Assembly: GCA_031264075.1 (NCBI GenBank)
Contig: JAISEO010000020.1
Coordinates: 1-37,443 of the forward strand
Reading direction: 5' to 3'
From: Coriobacteriales bacterium
GTDB taxonomy: Bacteria > Actinomycetota > Coriobacteriia > Coriobacteriales > UBA8131
DNA: 37,443 nucleotides
The notes under the pieces are model-generated. The model was not told the origin of the DNA. It did no database searches and saw only the letters and a program-made list of their open reading frames with translations. This document shows, in pieces, positions 26,401-34,386 of this stretch (positions are counted from its first letter, which is position 1; each line of letters opens with the position of its first letter). The position numbers were made by a program, and so were the translations under genes.

Positions 26401-29284
26401 AATCAAGGGTGAAGAAGCTCGGCTTAAACTGGCTGCCATACGAGATCATGTAGATTCTGAGTTGCTCTTCTTCCCTGGCAACCTGTTCGATATCATCCAG
26501 AAGGCTGTAGAGTTCCTTACAAAGAAGCCAGTTTTCCGGTAGTTCCTTCCATTTGTTCACCTCAATCGCAAGAAGGGTAAAAGCAGTCCATTCGGAAGCG
26601 GTCTCTGGTATTTTGCGTTCTAAGGTTTCCGCCACATCATTGCCTGCACTGATGAAGGACTCAACTGTCTTTATGTAGGCCTGCAAAAGATCCTCTGCAA
26701 CAAACTGCGCGCCAAGTTTTAAGGACTCACCCTTAATTCTGCAAAGAGGATGCCTTGATGGGCTACCCATAGTATTAACCAGCGCTATGAGGCGTTCGAT
26801 GTAATAAAATTGCCCCTCCACGTCCTCTGAGCTTGGGTTTCCCGAGAGAAATGTCTCATCAACGGTAACAAGATCCTTGGCAGATTGAACCTTTTCGTAT
26901 TCACATATCTGTTCCCTCAGGCTCAATCCGGCCGAATTCCTTTTTCTCAAGGCTTTTGCATAACTCTCAAGACCAGCTTCCAATGCACTGGCTTTTCTCT
27001 TTGCTGCGGCGTACTTCAGGAGGTCATGGGTTTTTCTGGCATCGATAGCTCTTTGCAACTGATCGAGTACATGCGACTTGGTTGACTTGTTGGAGTGAAG
27101 CTCAAGGCAGAACGGTCCCAAGCCCAGAGCATCCAGCCTTTTATCGACAACATTCAAAGCAGCAGCTTTTTCCGAAACGAAGAGAACCCGCTTATCGTTT
27201 GCAAGCGCATTAGCAATGATACCCGTAATAGTTTGCGATTTGCCCGTGCCTGGAGGCCCGTGCAGAACAAAGCTGTTGCCTTCCAGAGACGCTTTGATGG
27301 CAAACGCCTGAGAAGCATCCGCCTGTATCGGCAGGAGCAAGTCTGAAATGTCTACTTCCTCTGGCTGTATCATCGACTGGGCTTCCCACGCCAGACAACC
27401 GTCTATCAGACTTCTTACAACAGGACTTCGTGTAAGTTCTTCCTGGTGGTTCCTGACATCATTCCACATGACGAATTGAGAAAAGGAGAACAGCCCGAGA
27501 GTAGCAAATTCCAAAACCTCCCAGCCCGGCTGATCCATGATCATTTTTCTGAATGTGTTAAAGACCACACGAACATCAACGCCATGCTGGTCTTGTGGAA
27601 GAGGATCGAGCTCAGGAATCTCAATACCGTATTCCCGTCTCAAGAGCTCAAGCAAACTGATATTAACCTGCGCCTCTTCGTCACGTGAGCCCAGTTTATA
27701 ACCCGACTTAACCGTTTTTCTCGTGAGCTCAACAGGCAACAGAATAAGGGGGGCATAGTGCGGCGTATCGTCGGCTGGTCGTCTCCACCTGAGAGCCCCA
27801 AGCGTGAGATATAACAGATTTGAGCCTGTTTCTTCGAGAGAAGATCGGGAAACTCGGTAGAGATTCGTCAGCGTCTTCGTTAGCTCATGCTCTGTCAGGA
27901 ATGTCCTCAGGCGATGAGAGGCTAACTCACCCTTAAGGAGCTCGACGTGACTTCCGATAAGTGATATGCCTTCAAAACCTGGTTTTCCGCTTATCTCCCA
28001 TTCCGAAGGTTTCGGTAGTATTGAGAACTTGTGTCCCAAGGAAAAAGCATTTTCCAGTTCGGGGAGGGTTGGAGCAGCAATAGGCGTAAGCCTGGAAGCA
28101 ATCCTCATGTTAAGAAGATTGTTTCTGAGGGAAAGATCCAGAAGATTGCGTTCCCATAGGTCGATTTTTGTCGTCTCTGTTAGAGTGCCTGCTATAACCG
28201 CAGTACTCTCAAGTTGATCCTGTGGTGCATTCTGCTGGGCGGTCATGCTGACCGATGGTACTTCAACCCTGTACACACCGGCTTCTCTCACTCGTAGAGG
28301 GAGTGGCAAGATCCCAGCGCTCCTTGCCCTGTAAATATCCACAACACAGTAAAAATCGCTTTCCCTGGCCAGATTGAGTTGTGCCTGTTTCTCGGCCATT
28401 TCAAAATCACTGTTGTGGCTATTGGTAAGGTGGGTACACTCAACAATCGCAATCTGCATGACACCCTGTGCTATACGGTTCATAAGGGCGGAAGGGTCAA
28501 CACCGACGGTCTCAGGAAAACTCCTCTCCTCCAACCACACACCAGCATAAGCATGACCGTGCATCAAGATGAGCAGAGGATGAAGGCCTATTGATTCCAG
28601 ACAGGAAAGATAGAGCATGCTCAAATCAAGGCAGGTGCCAATATGTTGTTCGAGAACCGTATCGCACAACCGTATGCGTTGGCCAAGCTCATAGTTTGCC
28701 GGAGGCTCGGAATATACAATCCCCTCTTCTTTGATGGCAAGGAAAAGGGCTGCGGCTTGTTGTCGTACACGGTTGACATTATCAGATTGATACGCGTCAA
28801 GAGCAGGATTGCCGCTCCACTTCTTGAGGTATTCCGATGCCTTAATGCGAATATTGGCGATAACCGGATGATTGGGAGTACTGAAACTCGCAATAGACTC
28901 GGCAAAATTGAGACCAGCCCAATTATCGAAGGGAAGTATTTCGATGCTCGTAGATGATTCAACATGAACCTTGTCATCAACCGAAAGGGAAAACCTCAGC
29001 GTGTCAATCATTTTTTCTGTTGCCGCCAGAAGCGAATTGGCTTCGATGCCTACATCAGTGCAATCGACGACAGTGGTATCTTCCGGTTGAAGAGAGGCGA
29101 GAACCTTCCTATAAGGAATGATAGAATTATTGTCTGATGTGATGTCTAAAACCGCGTCTATTACCGGATCGGTTGAAGCGTTTGACACTTCCATCTGCAC
29201 GATGACCGGTAGACCCATGCTATGCAAAGAATAGTTGAGCAGTGGCATTACCTCGTAAGACATGTTGACAGTCTGATTGTTCAT
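23459..29284 (-). CDS. Large SF1 helicase-nuclease with DUF4011, Vsr-like and DUF3320 domains (Hhe-like defence protein)
   Basis: The protein has 1941 residues. Residues 1-350 contain a transglutaminase-like patch (GTCLDLSMLYLSCLE near 218 and HGHAYAGVWLEE near 243). DUF4011 begins near 375 (KIDLWERNLLDLSLRNNLLN). The SF1 helicase has Walker A GPPGTGKSQT (about 675-684), DEASQ (about 1298), WHYRSRHESLI (about 1365) and NVAITRARKE (about 1530). A Vsr/PD-(D/E)xK domain (about 1590-1690) shows SSFKVDVGVI, LLDGDSYSKARLARDR and GWSIHRIWTLDWW. DUF3320 lies near 1770-1820. From memory this order is the single-gene Hhe anti-phage system of large defence surveys. I chose the ATG at 29284, 6 bases after GAGGAA. 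Starts at 29290 and 29311 (GTG) are possible. Low GC suggests transfer. Confidence 0.88.
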   Translation of the reverse strand: MNNQTVNMSYEVMPLLNYSLHSMGLPVIVQMEVSNASTDPVIDAVLDITSDNNSIIPYRKVLASLQPEDTTVVDCTDVGIEANSLLAATEKMIDTLRFSLSVDDKVHVESSTSIEILPFDNWAGLNFAESIASFSTPNHPVIANIRIKASEYLKKWSGNPALDAYQSDNVNRVRQQAAALFLAIKEEGIVYSEPPANYELGQRIRLCDTVLEQHIGTCLDLSMLYLSCLESIGLHPLLILMHGHAYAGVWLEERSFPETVGVDPSALMNRIAQGVMQIAIVECTHLTNSHNSDFEMAEKQAQLNLARESDFYCVVDIYRARSAGILPLPLRVREAGVYRVEVPSVSMTAQQNAPQDQLESTAVIAGTLTETTKIDLWERNLLDLSLRNNLLNMRIASRLTPIAAPTLPELENAFSLGHKFSILPKPSEWEISGKPGFEGISLIGSHVELLKGELASHRLRTFLTEHELTKTLTNLYRVSRSSLEETGSNLLYLTLGALRWRRPADDTPHYAPLILLPVELTRKTVKSGYKLGSRDEEAQVNISLLELLRREYGIEIPELDPLPQDQHGVDVRVVFNTFRKMIMDQPGWEVLEFATLGLFSFSQFVMWNDVRNHQEELTRSPVVRSLIDGCLAWEAQSMIQPEEVDISDLLLPIQADASQAFAIKASLEGNSFVLHGPPGTGKSQTITGIIANALANDKRVLFVSEKAAALNVVDKRLDALGLGPFCLELHSNKSTKSHVLDQLQRAIDARKTHDLLKYAAAKRKASALEAGLESYAKALRKRNSAGLSLREQICEYEKVQSAKDLVTVDETFLSGNPSSEDVEGQFYYIERLIALVNTMGSPSRHPLCRIKGESLKLGAQFVAEDLLQAYIKTVESFISAGNDVAETLERKIPETASEWTAFTLLAIEVNKWKELPENWLLCKELYSLLDDIEQVAREEEQLRIYMISYGSQFKPSFFTLDYSGLEKDWTDARMQGILKRKRAKQTVMERVSQHLINPVEETQMAGVLRVLQIYTAKTTEFERHLKMIQPLIERYATLNTVNWSHVMTAVACAYSASSSLQDDSYLPIREKLAGNKAGFDKLGNFIRTSENLAEQESRLSESLGLPTCGEHESWYTVQKEFCESVSQNSQFLQEWSAWGNLAETARQMGLSSVVCALESEVNAEELLPSYKKALYKAMCVASLKSETELTNFSGSIFDEMIRQYQRADGELRECAKEELVRKLTNRIPDLTAVASKGSEAAVLKRAIRSKGRGISIRELFSQIPELLSKLSPCMLMSPLSVSQFLDFDQEPFDLLVFDEASQLQTCKAVGALARARHAVVVGDPKQMPPTMFFQGQVSDEDFESISDMESILDDCLAINLPETYLDWHYRSRHESLISFSNTHFYESKLHTFPSADDRTMRVIYRSVDGCYDGKGENRAEAEAIVSELKGRYSLQGGAASSIGIITFNVKQQTLIEDLLQKAFYADPGFEQWAMQSEEPLFIKNLENVQGDERDTIFFSVTYAPDRDGKMAMRFGPINMEGGWRRLNVAITRARKEMLVFAVLSPDRIDIGRAASPGPRTLKAFLEYAQRGKQFLTQSEISNSADGTTTDTIAEEIAGELAKHGYETRCSIGRSSFKVDVGVIDPLHKSRSYLAGILLDGDSYSKARLARDRAITQSQMLESLGWSIHRIWTLDWWANRKRVLENLLEFLEEAKKQTAEKESEVLVNQNDQASDRTDDVKSAEIQASDMQPTPIILQREYEPGPTPIIDYSCLRQEYDRAMLPLTPVSSDDYQQGHAVEIQKRFEEIITFEAPIQKQLLCNKVRESFGIGRSGRQVQNRSEQILGLIPHRETVRGEDIFIWRTSQDPEVYCLYRVGEIAGSMRSADQLPDEEIIACALDVLQETGEIPKADLIRAMAQRFGYQRVASRITQIFGEAIRKALATGKLALTDSGDITLPSFAS

Positions 29285-29342
29285 ATTCATTTCCTCATCG
29301 ACTACGCCCACACTTTGGTTTGTAATTCCAAGAAATTAGTTA

Positions 29343-29363
29343 GTGGGTTATAGTTTAACCCAC
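29343..29363 (-). promoter_or_regulatory. Palindrome at the helicase-nuclease promoter region, candidate operator
   Basis: GTGGGTTA (29343-29350) and TAACCCAC (29356-29363) are perfect inverted arms around TAGTT. On the minus strand the centre includes TATAAC, a possible -10. The site is 58 bases ahead of the chosen start of the large helicase-nuclease gene. It is well placed for repressor control. Confidence 0.45.
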
Positions 29364-29466
29364 TTGCTGCTTTGCCGAGATTGAGAGTTTCTTATATTGT
29401 CCCGGGCACCCGACTCCCAGACTACATCCATAAAATTCTGAAGAACATGATAAGACTCGGCACACC

Positions 29467-29500
29467 ATGTTACCGAGGCGTTAGAGAGCTGTGGGCGGGG
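29467..29500 (+). repeat. Direct repeat copy B at the right edge of the accessory block
   Basis: This is the partner of 20586-20619, in the same orientation. The first 15 bases (ATGTTACCGAGGCGT) are identical and about 28 of 34 match overall. It lies 183 bases upstream of the helicase-nuclease start and 24 bases before the GC-rich inverted repeat at 29525. Confidence 0.6.
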
Positions 29501-29524
29501 AGAAGGGTGAGAAGGGGGACCAAC

Positions 29525-29619
29525 AACGGGGACGGGGCAACTGCCCCACTTTGGCAGAGAAGCCTGTTGAGTGAACACACTGCACGCTGCCGAAGTGGGA
29601 CAGTTGCCCCGTCCCCGTT
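29525..29619. repeat. GC-rich inverted repeat, same family as the window ends
   Basis: The arms are 29525-29557 and 29587-29619, each 33 bases, inverted, with two mismatches. They surround a 29-base loop. Each arm begins AACGGGGACGGGGCAACTG. The core GGGGACGGGGC recurs at both window ends, so this is a dispersed palindromic family. There is no coding capacity. Confidence 0.75.
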
Positions 29620-29625
29620 AGCGAC

Positions 29626-29660
29626 AGCTGCCCTCGCCTGAAGGTCAGGCGAGGGCAGCT
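29626..29660 (+). terminator. Strong hairpin with T run on the plus strand
   Basis: A 16-base perfect stem, AGCTGCCCTCGCCTGA (29626-29641) with its inverse at 29645-29660 and loop AGG, is followed by TTTCTCTT on the plus strand. Both neighbouring genes are on the minus strand. For the DUF2510 gene, whose stop is at 29695, the stem is correctly placed but lacks a T run in that direction. It probably works as the 3' end of that transcript and also stops plus-strand transcription coming from the repeat region. Confidence 0.7.
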
Positions 29661-29694
29661 TTTCTCTTGCAGTTTGCCTGCTGTGTGTGCTGTG

Positions 29695-30921
29695 CTACCT
29701 GATGGGAATCTTGAACGTTGCGTAGCGGTTGTCGTCCTCGTCGGCCTCTATGTACATGAAATACGGATTTGCCAGGTTTGACGGATACTCGATAACCACG
29801 TCGTAGGAGGCTGTCGCGCCGTCTCTGAGCTCGAAGGAGTCCGGCATCATGTCGCTGTTGAGGGGATCCAGCGGATAGATATACTCGTCGAGGGACGTAT
29901 CATCCACAAACCAGTCAAAGGTGCCAAAGGGCTGGGTCGAGCCAAAGATATTGGTCTCGGTGATATGCGCGATAAGCAGGGTGTTGCCACTGGCAGCGGT
30001 GTAACCCTCGTAGCTTGACGCCGTGGTCATGCTGTCAACGGTAAACTGGAACCACTTGGTCTCATATCCTCTGCCCACCTCACCGGTAAACTCGCCGCTG
30101 ATTTTCTCATAGCTCTGGTCGGTTCCGGAGATTGGGGGTGTGATGACCTCATCAATCGCGCGATTGGCACCGTTTACCACAAACACCACGCCAACGACGA
30201 TAGCCACGACCACTACCACGGCAACGATGATGCCGATGATGAGACCCGTGCGGCTCTTCTTGGGCGCGTATCCAGGGCCCTGGGCATAGAGCGGGGGCTG
30301 CTGATTGGGCATACTGCCCGGCGCGTACACCGGAACCTGCGGCGGCTGACCCGAGAGATTCGACGGCGCGGGAGCGTAGGGTTGTGCCTGTGTGGGGTTC
30401 TGGGGCTGCACGGGAATCGGGGTCTGTACCTGCGGCTGAGGTTGCGGTTGGGGAGGAGGAGCCTGGGTTACCTGCGGCTGAGGCGGCTGCTCTACCTGTG
30501 GCTGCGCTGGTATCGAGGGTTGCGGTTGAGGTTGAGGTTGTACCTGCGGCTCAGGTTGTGGTTGAGGTTGGGGCGGCTGCGTTACCTGCGGCTGCGGCGG
30601 TATTGATTCTACCGGCTTGGGCGACGGGGATTCTACCGGCTGCGGAGGTTTCGATTCTGTCAGCTGCACGGGCTGGGCCTCACTTTGAGGCTGCGGCTCC
30701 ACCTGTGTTTGCGGTTGGGCTTCTGTTTGCGGTTGAGCTTCTGTTTGCGGCTGGGCTTCTGTTTGAGCCGGGGCCCCGGTCTGCTGCGATGCCTGCGTCT
30801 CAGAAGAGACCGCGTGCGGAGCGTCAGTAAAGTCGTTGGTCCACTGTGTTCCGTTCCAGTAACGAAGCTTTGAAGCGTCTCCCGACGGATCGTTATACCA
30901 TCCTGCCTGTTGGTCTGCCAT
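29695..30921 (-). CDS. DUF2510 membrane protein with a Pro/Gln-rich linker
   Basis: The protein has 408 residues. Residues 1-35 are a DUF2510 module (AGWYNDPSGDASKLRYWNGT then QWT), common in actinobacterial membrane proteins. Residues 40-215 are low-complexity Pro/Gln with many repeated PQPQ and TEAQPQ units. One transmembrane helix lies at about 222-247 (LIIGIIVAVVVVVAIVVGVV). Residues 250-408 are a predicted extracellular beta-rich domain containing KWFQFTVDSM and NTLLIAHITETN, reminiscent of DUF4352-type domains. AAAGGAGG lies before the ATG. No function is known to me. The layout suggests a cytoplasmic sensor module joined to an outside binding domain. Confidence 0.8.
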   Translation of the reverse strand: MADQQAGWYNDPSGDASKLRYWNGTQWTNDFTDAPHAVSSETQASQQTGAPAQTEAQPQTEAQPQTEAQPQTQVEPQPQSEAQPVQLTESKPPQPVESPSPKPVESIPPQPQVTQPPQPQPQPEPQVQPQPQPQPSIPAQPQVEQPPQPQVTQAPPPQPQPQPQVQTPIPVQPQNPTQAQPYAPAPSNLSGQPPQVPVYAPGSMPNQQPPLYAQGPGYAPKKSRTGLIIGIIVAVVVVVAIVVGVVFVVNGANRAIDEVITPPISGTDQSYEKISGEFTGEVGRGYETKWFQFTVDSMTTASSYEGYTAASGNTLLIAHITETNIFGSTQPFGTFDWFVDDTSLDEYIYPLDPLNSDMMPDSFELRDGATASYDVVIEYPSNLANPYFMYIEADEDDNRYATFKIPIR

Positions 30922-31068
30922 GCTTCCTCCTTTGTACCTTTGATTGCTCTGTTCGCCTGACCGGGCGTTTCTGCGCTTTTGTACCGAGTATCATACTACA
31001 CATCATCAGCCGGGGAGGCGCAAGTTACCTGCCTGTGCGCCAGATGGTGAGTCGATGTGCCCGCGGTC

Positions 31069-32883
31069 TCACCCCTTATTGGCCTGCTTCTTTCTGTCGT
31101 TGGCAGAAAGCAGGCGCTTTCTCATGCGAATGCTCAGGGGGGTTATCTCCACCAGCTCGTCATCCTCGATGTATTCGAGCGCTTCCTCCAGGGTAAAGCT
31201 CAGCGGCGGCGTCAGCTGCACGGCTTTATCGGAGCCGGAGGCGCGTTGGTTGCTCAGGTGCTTGGTCTTGGCGATATTGACCACCATGTCGCCCTCTTTG
31301 GCCGACTCGCCCACGAGCATCCCCTCATAGCAGTCCTCGCCCGGCCCGATGAACAAGCGGCCTCGCTGTTGCAGCGTGTCGAGCGCGTAGGCAACGCTCT
31401 TCTCGGTGGACATCGAGATCATCGACCCACCCTTGCGCCCGGCAACCGCGCCGCGATACGGGCCGTACTCGACAAAGTGGTGGAACATCACGGCCTCACC
31501 GCGCGTTGCGTTGAGCAGGCGTGTACGCAGCCCCATGGTGCCCTGCGTGGGAATCCTGAACACGAGATGGGTCTGCGCGCCGCGTTGGAACATGTCGACA
31601 AGCTCCCCGCCGGCGTTGCCGAACACCTCGATGGTCTTTCCGGCGTATTCGCCGGGCACGTTGACGGTAGCCTCCTCCATGGGCTCGAGCTTCTGGCCGG
31701 CCTCGTCGGTCTTTATCAACACGCGCGGGCGGCCCACCTGAAACTCGTAGCCTTCTCTGCGCATGGTCTCCATGAGCACCGAGAGGTGCAGCACTCCCCT
31801 GCCGGTAACCGAGATGCCGCTCTTGTCGTCCAGTTCGGTTATGTGCAGGGCGATGTTGCTCTTGGCCTCGCGGAGCAGGCGCTCCTTGAGCTGGCGGGCT
31901 CCGACGATGCTGCCTTCCCTCCCCACAAGCGGGCTCGTGGAGGCTTCAAACACCACGGCTATCGTGGGCTCCTCCACCGTGATGGGGTCAAGACGGATGG
32001 GATTTTCCGTGCTGGTTATCATGTCGCCGATGTCGGCGTCCTCAACGCCCACCACGGCCACGATATCACCGGCTGGCACCTCTGTCTGCTCCTTCTTGTC
32101 CAGGCCCTCAAAGCTGAAGAGCTGCTTGATGCCCGTGTTGTAACGCGTGCCGTCGTTCTTGATGACGAGCACGGGCTCGGCCTTGTGGATGGTGCCGGAG
32201 AAGAGGCGGCCCACGCCGATGCGACCCACAAAACTCGAATAGTCGATGGTGCTTATCTGCAGGGCGAGCGGGCCCTCTGCGTCGCAGTTGGGAGCGGGCA
32301 CCTCTGCCAGGATGGTATCGAGCAGCGGCACCATGGTAGTGCCTTCGTCGCTCAGCTCGTGGCGGGCGTAACCGAGGGAGGCGCTCGTGTATATCACGGG
32401 AAAGTCCAGCTGCTCGTCGGTGGCCTCAAGCTCCACCATGAGATCGAAGACCTCATCCACCACCTCCAGGGGTCTGGAGCCCGCGCGATCTATCTTGTTG
32501 ATGACCACGATGATGCGAAGCCCGAGCTCGAGCGCGTGCCGCAGCACGAAGCGGGTCTGTGGCATGGGGCCCTCAAAGGCATCGACGATGAGGAGCGCGC
32601 CGTCCGCCATGTTGAGCACACGCTCGACCTCACCGCCAAAATCGGCATGGCCGGGGGTATCGATGACGTTGATCTTCGTGTTGTTGTAGCGCACACTGAT
32701 GTTCTTTGAGAGGATGGTGATGCCACGCTCGCGTTCCTGGTCGTTGGAGTCGAGCACGCGTTCGGCAACCTGCTGGTTCTCGCGAAACACCCCCGCCGTG
32801 TAGAGGAGGCGGTCAACGAGGGTCGTCTTGCCGTGATCGACGTGGGCTATGATGGCGACGTTACGGAGCTGTAGTTGTTCCAT
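31069..32883 (-). CDS. typA: TypA/BipA ribosome-associated GTPase
   Basis: TypA/BipA is a translational GTPase of the elongation factor family that acts in ribosome assembly and stress adaptation. G1 is AHVDHGKT (13-20). [15 protein letters not shown] is G3 and [10 protein letters not shown] is G4. The TypA-specific C-terminal domain contains [17 protein letters not shown] and [15 protein letters not shown]. 604 residues is the usual length. AAAGGAA precedes the ATG at 32883. The AAA/DUF4143 gene stops 54 bases upstream on the same strand. Confidence 0.96.
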   Translation of the reverse strand: MEQLQLRNVAIIAHVDHGKTTLVDRLLYTAGVFRENQQVAERVLDSNDQERERGITILSKNISVRYNNTKINVIDTPGHADFGGEVERVLNMADGALLIVDAFEGPMPQTRFVLRHALELGLRIIVVINKIDRAGSRPLEVVDEVFDLMVELEATDEQLDFPVIYTSASLGYARHELSDEGTTMVPLLDTILAEVPAPNCDAEGPLALQISTIDYSSFVGRIGVGRLFSGTIHKAEPVLVIKNDGTRYNTGIKQLFSFEGLDKKEQTEVPAGDIVAVVGVEDADIGDMITSTENPIRLDPITVEEPTIAVVFEASTSPLVGREGSIVGARQLKERLLREAKSNIALHITELDDKSGISVTGRGVLHLSVLMETMRREGYEFQVGRPRVLIKTDEAGQKLEPMEEATVNVPGEYAGKTIEVFGNAGGELVDMFQRGAQTHLVFRIPTQGTMGLRTRLLNATRGEAVMFHHFVEYGPYRGAVAGRKGGSMISMSTEKSVAYALDTLQQRGRLFIGPGEDCYEGMLVGESAKEGDMVVNIAKTKHLSNQRASGSDKAVQLTPPLSFTLEEALEYIEDDELVEITPLSIRMRKRLLSANDRKKQANKG

Positions 32884-32937
32884 GGGGTTCCTTTTTACAC
32901 AGTCTGACGGTGATTCTTGTGTTCTCTGCGTTCTTGC

Positions 32938-34245
32938 TCATATACAACTCAGGCAAAACGCAGCATACAGAGGCAGTGACCTGATGCCCTGCTCCAAGCC
33001 AAAGTTCTTTTGGGAGAAACGTAGCGCGTAGGGCGGCTTGTACTTTTCGCGATAGATGGTGAGGCTCTTAGAGCGCACATTGCTGCCAGCCTTGACCTCG
33101 ATAGGGATGATACCTTCGTCCGTCTGCAAGAGGAAGTCTACCTCCGCGGTGTTTTCGCTTGACCAGTAGTGCAAATCCAGAGCCTGAACCTTCATATGCT
33201 GGGCGATATAGTTTTCTGTGATGGCACCTCTGTAGTCGAATTCTTCTTGAAGAAGCAACGTGGCAAAGGGAATTTTGAGGATGCTCCGGAGCAACCCGAC
33301 ATCACTCAGAAAAAGTTTGAAATAACCCGCCTGCTCATTGCCTCTGAGGGGAATCTGCGGTCTCGTCACTCTCGTTGATTCCAGACAAAGTCCCGCCGCC
33401 TCCAACCAGTCCAAGGCCGTTTCGTAGTTTTTGGCACGTGCTGAGTGAGCAACCTTGGCGTACTGGAACTTATTGGCCGTATTGGCAAGTTGCGAAGGGA
33501 TACTGTGGTAGAGGCGTTCGATTCTCAGAGATTCACTTGCATTGGATACGTATCTGTTCATGTCATCAAAATACGCCTCAAGGATGCTGTCCGCCAGCTC
33601 AGCGTCAAAGTGCGTAAGATCCTTGTTGGCATCCACGAGACTTTGGACAGCCTCGGGCATCCCACCAACACAAAGGTAGAGCATATAGTATCCGAGCGCC
33701 TTGTTATGGAGTGGCAACACGAGTTTTTCGTCTTGTGCGAAGCAGTGCTGAATCTGCTCGACCAGCGCATCCTCGCCAAACGCCAGCATGAACTCTCTGA
33801 TGTCCATCGGATACAGAGTGAGCGTCTTGATCTGTCCAACAGGAAACGAGGTTTTCATACGTCGGAGCTTCACACCCAAGAGTGACCCCGAGCAGATGAT
33901 ATTGACTTCGGGGTGCTTTTCCCTGAAAAACTTCAGCGCAGAAATCAGGCTCTCAGACTCCTGGATCTCATCTATGAAAAGCACCTTGGACGAGCCTTCA
34001 AAATCCCAGCCCACGAGAGCCTTGAGTGCCAGATACTTTTCCTGCGCATTGAGTGATGAATCATACAGCTGCACCACATCGCTGTCATCCAAGAGATTGA
34101 TGGTCACATGCTCTGCGTATTCATTGCCCATGAACTGCTCTACAAGCCAGGTTTTGCCGGTTTGGCGCGCTCCCAACAGTAACAGAGGCTTATGATGCGC
34201 TTCTGTTTTCCAGGCAAGCATAGCTTTATACAAGGTTCGTTCCAT
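32938..34245 (-). CDS. AAA-family ATPase with DUF4143 C-terminal domain
   Basis: The protein has 435 residues from the ATG at 34245. The open frame extends 27 codons upstream, but the promoter lies inside that stretch. Walker A is GARQTGKT (25-32), Walker B is VLFIDEIQES, and a sensor-like CSGSLLGVKL follows. This is the AAA_14 type of P-loop domain. The C-terminal DUF4143 domain ends with EVDFLLQTDEGIIPIEVKAG, the acidic and lysine pattern of a PD-(D/E)xK-like fold. Such proteins are widespread, often laterally acquired, and their role is unsettled. It lies between mazG and typA, with lower GC than both. Confidence 0.88.
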   Translation of the reverse strand: MERTLYKAMLAWKTEAHHKPLLLLGARQTGKTWLVEQFMGNEYAEHVTINLLDDSDVVQLYDSSLNAQEKYLALKALVGWDFEGSSKVLFIDEIQESESLISALKFFREKHPEVNIICSGSLLGVKLRRMKTSFPVGQIKTLTLYPMDIREFMLAFGEDALVEQIQHCFAQDEKLVLPLHNKALGYYMLYLCVGGMPEAVQSLVDANKDLTHFDAELADSILEAYFDDMNRYVSNASESLRIERLYHSIPSQLANTANKFQYAKVAHSARAKNYETALDWLEAAGLCLESTRVTRPQIPLRGNEQAGYFKLFLSDVGLLRSILKIPFATLLLQEEFDYRGAITENYIAQHMKVQALDLHYWSSENTAEVDFLLQTDEGIIPIEVKAGSNVRSKSLTIYREKYKPPYALRFSQKNFGLEQGIRSLPLYAAFCLSCI

Positions 34246-34251
34246 GCGTCG

Positions 34252-34260
34252 ATTATAGCA
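34252..34260 (-). promoter_or_regulatory. Extended -10 placing transcription at the ATPase start codon
   Basis: TGC-TATAAT on the minus strand (34260-34252) ends 6 bases before the ATG at 34245. There is no SD. This arrangement predicts a leaderless mRNA, as also proposed for ribF. No good -35 is seen. Confidence 0.5.
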
Positions 34261-34276
34261 CGTTTTGCGAAAATGG

Positions 34277-34342
34277 TAGGTTCGTTTGGCCGAATCGTTG
34301 CGTTTTTCATAGGTTCGTTTGGCCAAATCGTTGCGTTTTTCA
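34277..34342. repeat. Tandem duplication of a 33-bp unit
   Basis: Two head-to-tail copies (34277-34309 and 34310-34342) of a 33-base unit beginning TAGGTTCGTTTGGCC differ at one base (CGAATCG or CAAATCG). The second copy contains the palindrome TTTGGCCAAA. They lie directly upstream of the extended -10 of the ATPase gene, so they may be tandem regulator sites. Confidence 0.75.
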
Positions 34343-34386
34343 TAGATTCAGCAGCGGGGACGAGGCAGGGCGATTGCCATCGCCCC

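Noticed and set aside
31057-32709. 550-residue open frame opposite typA
   Set aside because: It is a shadow of typA, rich in His/Leu/Ala, with no family features.
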